Of a stretch of DNA of 34,522 bases, positions 1 through 8,273 are shown piece by piece; the first letter of the stretch is position 1, and the number at the start of each line of letters is the position of its first letter. The translations under genes and the position numbers were made by a program. The stretch spans positions 1 to 34,522 of the forward strand of contig WPDH01000330.1 in NCBI GenBank assembly GCA_019137255.1. The letters are read 5' to 3'. The DNA comes from Corinectria fuckeliana. Lineage: Eukaryota > Ascomycota > Sordariomycetes > Hypocreales > Nectriaceae. Under the pieces are notes generated by a model, which was given only the letters and a program-made list of their open reading frames with translations, had not been told where the DNA came from and did no database searches.

Positions 1-1205
1 TATAGTCTTATATATACTATATAATATAAAAAGAGTAAAAACAAGTAAGAAATACTTATATAAAAAGACTTATATAGTTTAGTATTTTAAGTAAGTAGTA
101 TTAATATATAGTATACTTACTATAAGATATAATAGTATTAATACTAATACTAATTATAGCTTTAAACTATCTTACCTAAAAGAGGCTTAAGCAGCTCTTA
201 AAATAGTCTTAAGCTAGACTAGACTTAAGTCTAAGTCTAGCCTTTATAGTATTTAAACTAATTAACTAAATAAGAGAGTAAATACTATTAAAAGTTAAAA
301 AAGGTATACTAATACTAGTTAGTAATAAGAATAATACCTAAAAGGATAAGAATAAGTAGTATAAGTAACTTAGACTTAACTTAAAATTAATTAAATTTTA
401 GTATATAATTTAAGCTAAGCCTTATAAGTATATAATTAGCTTTTCTTATAAAGTAAACCTATTTATAACTTATATTACTATATATATATACTAAGCTTAA
501 CTTACTTTCCTTTTAGGTAAGAGTAGTAAAAGGTTTTTTATCTTATAGCTTACTATTAGGGTTTTTTTTCCCTCTTATTATAAATTAATCTAAGTTACTT
601 AGAAGAAAAACTAAATAGCTATAAGCTAAATTAGGTATAAATAAATAAATAATAAATAAATAAATAGTTATATATAGTATTCTTTTTATATAAGATATAA
701 GCTTATAACTTATATATAGATATATAAGCTTAAATAATATATTAAACTTATTTAAAAGATATAATAAAAATAATTCTAGTAATAGTATTATATATTTTAT
801 TTTTTAGGTTATCTACTAGTATTTTACTTAGTTTTATAATAAGTTTATTATTTTTACTTAATATATACTAGCTAATTTCTATAAGAGAGTTATATTAACT
901 TTAGTTAAGTTTATATACTCTTAAATTAATAGCTATTAGAAGTATATTAGTACTATTATTATAGTCCTAATATGCTATTATCCCTAGGGTAATATATATA
1001 TAAGAATTTAGATTTTAGTGTTAAAATATATTTTAAAGGTAAATTAGAGTTATAATAAGTAGAAACTAAGTAAGTAAGAAAAATAATATATATAATATTA
1101 CTTACTTAACTATTTAAGTTAAAAGCTAAAATTTAAAATTTAAAATTTCTTAATTAAGATTTTTTTTAAATTATAGCATTTTAATATAAAATTAGTTAGT
1201 TTTAG
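1..1205. repeat. AT-rich, RIP-like degenerate block (left)
   Basis: The block is extremely A+T-rich with a high density of TpA. Remaining C residues are mostly followed by T, and CpA, TpG and CpG are rare. No reading frame resembles a gene. This is the expected product of heavy repeat-induced point mutation on old transposon DNA in an ascomycete. I cannot name the original element. It contains an AAAT-type microsatellite at about 637-666 and a short AAAATTT repeat near 1130-1150. Composition changes abruptly at about 1,205. Confidence 0.8.
637..666. repeat. AAAT/TAAA microsatellite
   Basis: A short run of imperfect tetranucleotide repeats inside the AT-rich block. No function is apparent. 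Confidence 0.6.
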
Positions 1206-1298
1206 TCTGTTAGTAAGAGGCTGACTTAGTAAGTGGGTGGGTTATTTCACCAGTTCCTAACAATAGAGCATCCTCCTCTAAAATCCTCCACAATCATA

Positions 1299-3920
1299 AT
1301 GCTACCTCCTTGGGCGTATATCCTTCGCTCCATTGCCCTGATAATATTATGGACTACATTTAGCAGTGCTGCAGCAGATGCCCAAAACCGAACTAGACAT
1401 GGCGAGTCAACGCTGGTTGCGACAACGTGCGACGCTATTACCATCAATTACATTACTCATTCCCTCCCACAATCCTGCCTCACGAGCACGTGGACTAGTG
1501 CAGCCCTGTCGACGACCGATGCGAATGTCGAGCCCACGCTGAATGCAACCGAATCCGATGCAAGCGCGCCTAGCGCTTCGGAGCACCTGCTTCACCAGAC
1601 GACATCCCTCGATTCCGAAGATGAACCACAAGACCCGGCAGGTGATGGCCCGACCAAACCGTTCATGTCCTTTGAGGACTGGAAAGAGATGATGCTCCGA
1701 GAGACTGGGCAAGATCCAAAGGACTTGGGAGCCCGAAACTCCAACCAGCGCCGACCAGACGACAGGGCGCCACCTGATATGGGACATGCGGGTCTGGGCG
1801 AAGAAGACGAAATCTCGCTGAACTTTGACAGCTACCTCAACAACAATAACAACAACAATAACAACAACAATAACGACAAGGCTGGGGACCAAAGAGACCC
1901 TACTACCGGTTCCAACGCTGTTAGCGCTGGTGAGCCCAGGGCAGGAGACGCTGTGGCATACGATGATGGACGGCCGTTCATTCATCGAAGCAAGGATGCC
2001 GGCAAAACTTGCAAAGAACGCTTCTCGTATTCCTCATTTGATGCCGGAGCTACGATTCTGAAATCAGGGCGTGGTGCGAAAAATACGAAGGCTATTCTGG
2101 TCGAGAACAAGGACTCGTACATGCTTCTGGAATGCTCCACGAGCCAAAAGTTCGTTATAGTGGAGCTCAGCGATGACATTCTTATCGACACGATTGTACT
2201 GGCAAACTTCGAGTTCTTTTCGAGTATGATACGCCATTTTCGGGTCAGCGTGAGCGATCGCTACCCAGTCAAGACGGAGCGTTGGAAGGAGCTGGGCACC
2301 TTTGAGGCGAGAAACTCGCGTGATATCCAGCCATTTCTGATTGAAAATCCGCAGATATTTTCGAAATACGTCCAGATCGAGTTTCTAACGCATTACGGGA
2401 ATGAATATTACTGCCCCGTGTCGTTGCTTCGAATTCATGGCTCTCGCATGTTGGACTCGTGGAAAGAAAGCGAGACTGGTCGCGATGAAGAAGCGCTTGC
2501 TGAGGATGAGCCTGAGGTGCCACAAGTCGACAGCCCGATCGAGGAGGCCCAGCCAAACATGGAACGCAAGAACCCGGGTCACCAAGAACACGCAGAAACC
2601 TCGTTTGCCGAGAGTTTCTCTATATGTGCCATCCCAGCCGTCTCCCACGTTTTCACGCAACCGCCCGCTACATGCGAGGCATCCCTCAACCAGATAGGAG
2701 AGCACACGTCTCATCTCCACGATCCAAAAATTGGCGACTCGAAGGGTAAGAGTGACCACGAGGAAGATCCAGATGAGGGTCGAGGAACGGCCAACATGCA
2801 CGTTGCCAGGACAGAATCCCCTGCAATCGAGGATGCCCCAACAGCATCGCCAACGACAGCCTCGCCGACTGTGTTACCTTCTGTGAAGTCGGCTCTTTCG
2901 TCACAAAGCCCACCATCTTCAGGAGCTGACATTGCAGCGAACTCCACGGTACAGGTGACAAGCGCCAAGGCCACTACAATCTCGGACCCGAGCACAACTG
3001 TGGTTTCCGTCAACAAACCACCCCCCTCAGGTGCCCCTGGTGCTAAGAATCGCACCAGCGGAACTACTAGCTCATCTACAACATCTCCACCTATACAGGA
3101 GGGCTTCTTCAAGGCCATCACCAAACGTCTACACCAAGTGGAATCCAACCTGACCTTGTCTCTGAAATATGTTGAAGACCAAGCTCGACACTTGCAAGAG
3201 TCACTTCACAGGACGGAGCAAAAACATATTTCAAAAGCTAACCTCTTTTTCATAAACTTGAACCAGACGGTACTGGCCGAGCTGCGCACTGTTCGCGAGC
3301 AGTACGACCAAATATGGCAGTCAACAGTGATAGCCTTGGAAAGCCAGCGAGAACAATCCCAACGGGAGATTGTGGCGCTGAGCACGAGGCTCAATCTTCT
3401 CGCGGATGAGGTCGTTTTCCAAAAGAGAATGGCCATCGTCCAAGCTGTGTTGCTGCTCTCCTGCCTGGTCCTCGTTATATTCTCACGAGGTGTTTCTCTT
3501 CCATATCTTGCACCCTATGCGGACCAGACCACCAGCACACCCTTTCTGTCGGCAGCATCTCCGCGGGCCAGGGAACTCTATGGGCCTGCCTTTGGTACTG
3601 ACCGCCACGATGCCCCCTTGTATAATGTTAATCGGGAAGCCGACTATATTCCGGGCACCTTATCGACGGAAGGTCTTAACTTGAAGTCAGCCTCGCAGCC
3701 TCACGATTCGTATCTTGCGGATGACCAAGCTGCCTTGCTTCAGTGTGAGCGTCTCTCACCGCCACCAACCCCTGACTTGACAGATGACCTTTCGGTGCCA
3801 AATACTGGCCGCCAATCTCACGAAACAGCCCCGACTGCCCTTCGAGGCTCCTCTTCTGTACTGCAGAGCAGCGTGCGTAAACCTTTACCAGCATTGCCGG
3901 AGAACCCCTCATCTCCGTAA
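1299..3920 (+). CDS. SUN-domain ER membrane protein, Slp1 type
   Basis: Single exon, 873 aa from the ATG at 1299. An in-frame ATG at 1233 adds 22 residues, but 1299 is preferred because it opens directly on a hydrophobic signal peptide (MLPPWAYILRS...). Numbering from 1233: an acidic FEDWK motif near residue 147, typical of this family; 12 consecutive Asn at 203-214; a SUN (Sad1/UNC-84) domain at about 247-405; a Ser/Thr/Pro-rich linker; a coiled-coil-like stretch at about 625-730; one membrane segment at about 733-753; and a Pro-rich tail. In yeast, Slp1 works with Emp65 in the ER membrane to protect soluble proteins from degradation; the same role here is inferred. The upstream AT-rich block ends only about 95 bp before the start, so the promoter must be short or lie in degenerate DNA. 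Confidence 0.88.
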   Translation: MLPPWAYILRSIALIILWTTFSSAAADAQNRTRHGESTLVATTCDAITINYITHSLPQSCLTSTWTSAALSTTDANVEPTLNATESDASAPSASEHLLHQTTSLDSEDEPQDPAGDGPTKPFMSFEDWKEMMLRETGQDPKDLGARNSNQRRPDDRAPPDMGHAGLGEEDEISLNFDSYLNNNNNNNNNNNNDKAGDQRDPTTGSNAVSAGEPRAGDAVAYDDGRPFIHRSKDAGKTCKERFSYSSFDAGATILKSGRGAKNTKAILVENKDSYMLLECSTSQKFVIVELSDDILIDTIVLANFEFFSSMIRHFRVSVSDRYPVKTERWKELGTFEARNSRDIQPFLIENPQIFSKYVQIEFLTHYGNEYYCPVSLLRIHGSRMLDSWKESETGRDEEALAEDEPEVPQVDSPIEEAQPNMERKNPGHQEHAETSFAESFSICAIPAVSHVFTQPPATCEASLNQIGEHTSHLHDPKIGDSKGKSDHEEDPDEGRGTANMHVARTESPAIEDAPTASPTTASPTVLPSVKSALSSQSPPSSGADIAANSTVQVTSAKATTISDPSTTVVSVNKPPPSGAPGAKNRTSGTTSSSTTSPPIQEGFFKAITKRLHQVESNLTLSLKYVEDQARHLQESLHRTEQKHISKANLFFINLNQTVLAELRTVREQYDQIWQSTVIALESQREQSQREIVALSTRLNLLADEVVFQKRMAIVQAVLLLSCLVLVIFSRGVSLPYLAPYADQTTSTPFLSAASPRARELYGPAFGTDRHDAPLYNVNREADYIPGTLSTEGLNLKSASQPHDSYLADDQAALLQCERLSPPPTPDLTDDLSVPNTGRQSHETAPTALRGSSSVLQSSVRKPLPALPENPSSP
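1839..1874 (+). repeat. Poly-Asn codon repeat (3 x 12 bp)
   Basis: Three perfect copies of AACAACAATAAC encode 12 asparagines between the signal peptide and the SUN domain. The perfect 12-bp period points to recent slippage or duplication. It lies within the Slp1-like gene. Confidence 0.9.
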
Positions 3921-4245
3921 CTAGGAATATCATACCCCTTTCCGACAAGGCGGTGCTGCAAGGACTGGGCCCATTTGTGTAAGCAGACGGAAAGGTGACG
4001 GGCTAGTAGACGACGTGTTATGTACACAAGGATATTCATAGGCGTCTAGGAATTTCAATGGGCTCATTCGTTATATTTAGCTATGAATGGCTATGCCACC
4101 ACTGTGACTATTTGAAACGGCAAACGCAAGATATAGCAAACTAAGTCTTGGCCTATCAACACCAGGGAACTCCTCATCGACATTTGGGCTTATGAGGATG
4201 AAATGGCTGACCAAACGGTCGAAATGGCTTGGGGACAGGACAATG
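3921..4245. other. Convergent 3' intergenic region
   Basis: 325 bp between the stop codons of the Slp1-like gene (+) and the Mei2-like gene (-). It probably holds both 3' UTRs. No gene or structured RNA was recognised. Confidence 0.6.
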
Positions 4246-6778
4246 TCACTGCGCGGCTGGGCCATAGAAATGCTGAACTGCTGTGTCATAGTCGTACTCT
4301 TCCAGGGCTGCGAGTCTTGTTCCTCGGTCGTACTGGGAGCGCCTGCGGCGCTGCTCGTCTCGGAAGTGCTGCCCCGCGTTGGGTGTAAAGAGGCCTAGCA
4401 GATAGCAAGTCAGAAATGATGCTGTTACGGCATTCAGCTCCCCCCCAGCTCGCGGAGTGCTTACCAACATGCTCTGCATTCTCGCAGCTTCTCTTCATCT
4501 TGGACTGGTTATCGGGTTCTGGGAACGATTCTTCCTGACCAGCAAGCTCCGGCATGGGCCCATTCGATGTGAAAAAAAGCTAAGTAGATTAGCGCGAGCC
4601 GTCATGAAGTCGAATTTGTCCATACCTTTGGACGGTAATGGGGTGCTTCTAGCATGACAGAGCTGTTCCGAAACTTTTGGACCAGACAGTCTTTCCCCTG
4701 AATAGCTGTGTATCGTTGTCAGCACGAGGATAGTAGCAATAAATAAAGAGGATACGTACTGGCGTAAGAGATCTCGGCGACCTTGTCGCTTTTGAAGCAG
4801 TTCCTAAGCATCATTTAGTCCCGTATCATGCGTTACTGACTGATACGTACCATCGTTGGTTTCCTCGAGCGTTGACGAACTGGGCACCTGATCAGCTACG
4901 TCCCGAGCATTGAACTTGGAACCGCATTTGTACTGACATCGATAATGTCGAGTGGCTTCATTTTCAGTTAGTGCTGCCTAAAGTATCAAGAAGGAATTCT
5001 GATGTCTTACATCGACGAAGTTAATGAACGCGTACCCAACACTATGCAAAGAAACCGTTAAAAATGGTTGATGATCGGTGGCAGATGGTCTACTTACTTG
5101 CAGTCGTTGGCGAAATCAATACGTAGGTACATAAAATCGTACTTTCCCCAGCTGGACTCATCAATGATGCGCTTGAGCATTGCTTGATCGACCTTGTTAG
5201 GAATGTTGCGGAGCATAATCTGTTCAAATTAGTATATAGTGAGGAGCTGATGGAAAAAAAAAACGCACCGTAGTTCGAACGTCAATACCGTCTCGGATTC
5301 GCCCTATGTCGACATGGTTGTGGTGGCTCGCCGCACTGTGATATGGTGATCGTGTAACTCTAGTTGCGTTCTGTCGGCGAGCATCGATTCTGGAGTAGCT
5401 TGAAGAAGGTCTCGATGGGCTGAAGTCGTTGTGAACTGTGAGAGCCGGGGAAGGAGGCGTTTGATACACAGGGTTGATCATCGGGTAAGAAGGAGTCATT
5501 GGACCCATAGCTCCCATCTGGCTGGCTGGAGGGACGCGTTCGAGGACGTATGGAATGTTACCAGTCAAGGGAGATTGTATCATGAAGGGGTACATCGGGA
5601 ACGATTGCTGAGCGTTGACACCAGACATAACTCGACTTCCCGACTCTTGCTGATGATACGGATCTCCAGGAGCTTTAGCCAGTGAGACATCTTGCATAGC
5701 TGTGGTAATGTCACATGTGGACAGAGTCTTGGGGCTAGGTGGCGTCACTGCGAGATGGACTCCCTGTTGAGAATCGTTAGCAGTTTGAACACTTCATTGG
5801 AAGGGAACACTCACCTCTTCTGTGAGTCCATTGCAAGACCTGGTCGCCACGACTGCATCCGATGTTCTACAGAACTGTGCGATGGCCCTGAAAGAACCAT
5901 CGGGATAGTTGATCTGCCTCACAAACGCAAAGAGCGGGCCGCAGGACTGGAGCACCTTTTGTACAATCTCTGTCAACTGGACAGTATTGAAAGCAGACCC
6001 AGGGGGCAGAGTAGCCAGAACAAGAACCTGTCCGAGCTGTGTGAGTCTCTCGTTCGAGGCTTCCATTCCGTCCTATGGAGAAATCGGTCAGTCTAGTCAT
6101 GGTATAGGAAGTTCCAGAGTGCACCTTGGAAACTTGACCCCAGCTAACATACGTAACCTTCCAGGCCTTCTTAGCCAAGCGAATGGTGGAGAAGGCCCAG
6201 CAGGCGTCTCTGATGTCCGTAAAGTGGATGTAGACACGTCCATCTACATTCTCGAGCTCACGACGGTCGTGGACACTTGCCCCTTTCTCTGCTAGATCCT
6301 GAAGGGCATGTTAGAAGATCACTGAAAGGAGACGGAGAGCTCATACCTCAAGGCAGGCATCGACCTCAGATATAGAGAGATGGCTCGACGATGAGACTTC
6401 GAGGTGATGAGAAACACCTAGCTCTGTGCTCAAGAGTGTGGCAATGGACCGACTGTTCTGGTGTAGAGAGAAGCTCACACCATCTGGGCTGAAGGTGGAG
6501 GCAGTGGGGGATAGCCTGGTATCGTGGACAGGGCTGACAAAAGGGTCTTTGTCAAGGTGCGAGACGGATCCACGGTAGCTGTTGACTGGGAGTCTCACTG
6601 GAGGAGTTGACGAAGAGGATCGTGAGAAGTCTTTAAGCAGCTTAGAAGACTTGGACGAGCCGTCATCAGGGGAGAAAGCCGTCAGGCGAGTATCTGGGGT
6701 GCTCTTGAAGGAATCCGCCCCGCCAGCTGAAGAGCGTGGCGAGGACGGATTGAAGTGGTTATCCCGAAGCTGTGCCAT
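4246..6778 (-). CDS. Mei2-like RNA-binding protein
   Basis: Reassembled as 12 exons (648 aa): 6778-6347, 6298-6125, 6072-5815, 5763-5269, 5219-5098, 5041-5011, 4955-4938, 4879-4851, 4803-4760, 4705-4626, 4579-4465, 4394-4246. All phases agree and all introns are GT..AG. A Ser/Pro-rich N-terminus is followed by two degenerate RRM-like segments (about 150-200 and 205-285). The hallmark C-terminal Mei2-type RRM (RRM_2) starts near residue 453, with IMLRNIPNKVDQ, KYDFMYLRIDF, NVGYAFINFVDPLDII, FKSDKVAEISYATIQG and SSVMLEAPHYRPKLF. Mei2 of fission yeast binds RNA to promote meiosis. A developmental or sexual-cycle role here is an inference. The small exons 6-8 (31, 18 and 29 nt) were placed by protein continuity; a naive reading through that stretch breaks the domain. 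A G-quadruplex motif lies about 200 bp upstream. Confidence 0.9.
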
Positions 6779-6965
6779 TGCAGAGCGGTAAAACCAGCGG
6801 CAACTGCTAGACTCAGTGACGAGGAGAAGTGTGGTATACAGACCGCAGAGAAGGAGACAGAAAGACGAAGGAGGAAAATTGTGGAGGAAGGGACAGGCCT
6901 TTATGTGCCGGATCTTGACAGACGTTGAGAGGAACGAATGAGTGCTGGAGGGATAGGAGGGTGGA

Positions 6966-7019
6966 AGGATGGATGGAGGATGGGGGATGGGGGATGGGGG
7001 ATGGGGGATGGAGGATGAG
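6966..7019 (+). repeat. G-rich 7-bp minisatellite with G-quadruplex motif
   Basis: About seven units of GGATGGG or variants. The core at 6982-7007 has four runs of five G separated by AT, a strong match to the G-quadruplex consensus. It lies on the + strand, which is the template strand for the Mei2-like gene, about 200 bp before that gene's ATG. It is therefore in the promoter or 5' leader. Confidence 0.85.
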
Positions 7020-7925
7020 ATCGTGAGAGTGGGTGAGGACTAGGAGAAAAAGGGCGGAGGTTTTTTTTTGCCTTGGTCGAGTCGTAGGGCAGGAGCAGAA
7101 AGAGGCACTTCACCCATCTGCCTCAGGCTGGCCACGGTTGGTCACGGTCTTGATGGCAGGAGCAGGCCGGCAGGAGCAACAGCCACAGTGCAACGCGGAT
7201 GCTTCAGGCAGCTGTTAAGTCGATGGAAACGCAAGCTGCGATCAGCCGGAGCCATCTCATTACCAGAGCAGCGTGAAGATTATTTACCTCTTGTCTTGTA
7301 TTCCCCATCCACGTCACCTGTACCTTGGTTGGGGAATATTGCGGCCACGAGGCGATGCCGAATTTGTGGGATGGTAGTTGGAAAGATGCCGGCAAGGGCT
7401 CCTGTAATGGCCGGAGACAACTGGCTCTCTTAGCTGTCTCAAGTTGCTTGAGGTTGAGAAGGATCCTAGGATGTCAGATAGAGCAGTTTATGTAGTTATG
7501 GGTAGAGTCTAAGCTGTATTCTCGAAACGCTGGAAACGATGACTCTACGTTGTTGTGATTGTATCAGCAGACAAAGGAGACGTATACGTTTGTGACTTAC
7601 ACATGGCTTATCTATACTCGGAAAATGGTTGACTTCTTCGTCGGAAGGCGTTTGACTTCTTCGTCGAAAGTTCTGTACAAACACTTGCAGACTGTCGGAT
7701 TGGCACCAGAGTTGTCATTGCTTATCTAGCTGTCGAGTTCTGGTTTCATTCCTCTTCTGGAAACCTGGAGAATTTCTCAGACACGAAGTTTTATGACTTA
7801 TTCAGTTCCTAGGGGACATTAAAATGGAACCGGTCGAAGGCGATAAGAAGAGTCTGTAGTAATGACGCTCGCGACGTATTTACGTTGTCACGCTTTACGT
7901 GGACACCTTGGAGACTGAGATCTAC

Positions 7926-7947
7926 TAGTAGGTAGGTAAGTAGGTAG
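7926..7947. repeat. GTAG tetranucleotide repeat
   Basis: A short imperfect GTAG run in the intergenic region upstream of SEC15. No function is apparent. Confidence 0.6.
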
Positions 7948-8273
7948 GCACTGCTGAAACTTTGTGACATCTGTTACAATCTGCAGGCATGATATACAAA
8001 CGAGGGCAGGCGCGTTTTGATGCTGTGGGCTGCCTTCCGTATTCAGAGACTTCCTTCAGTGGGTACGGGAGGCGCCTGGCGCCCTGTGCCAGCATGTGGC
8101 GCCGTGGTGCCCCGTGCACCCCGCGAGGCGCTTAACGCGGTGCTGGGTACATTTCGAATACCTGCTAACAGGAGCTGCCGCGCTGACGACACGCGATCCG
8201 TCTCCATCCACCCGTCCACCCACCCACCATCGAGAGCCTCGCCGGTGTTGTAAATCGCCCTCAGGTAGCCGGC

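Larger units (their letters stand above)
6779..8273. other. Long intergenic region, Mei2-like / SEC15
   Basis: About 1.5 kb between two divergently transcribed genes. Open frames here (for example at 7068-7433) have no recognisable domain and no conserved-looking composition. The part next to 6779 is probably the 5' leader and promoter of the Mei2-like gene. It contains a G-rich minisatellite (6966-7019) and a small GTAG repeat (7926-7947). A long leader or a noncoding RNA is possible but not shown. Confidence 0.5.

Noticed and set aside
553..565. A single TTAGGG near the left end, suggesting a telomere
   Set aside because: Only one copy, not an array, and inside AT-rich DNA.
1407..1985. 192-residue minus-strand frame antisense to the Slp1-like gene
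   Set aside because: Its Val/Ile-rich run is the complement of the Asn repeat; it is a shadow of the real gene.
4851..4977. A single 127-nt exon in the Mei2-like gene, open in the frame starting AALTENEATRHY
   Set aside because: It breaks the conserved RRM_2 domain. The alternative acceptor and an internal 58-bp intron restore FVDPLDIID and FVNARGNQRW in phase.
7068..7433. 121-residue plus-strand frame upstream of SEC15
   Set aside because: Low-information sequence with no family resemblance; more likely promoter or leader sequence.
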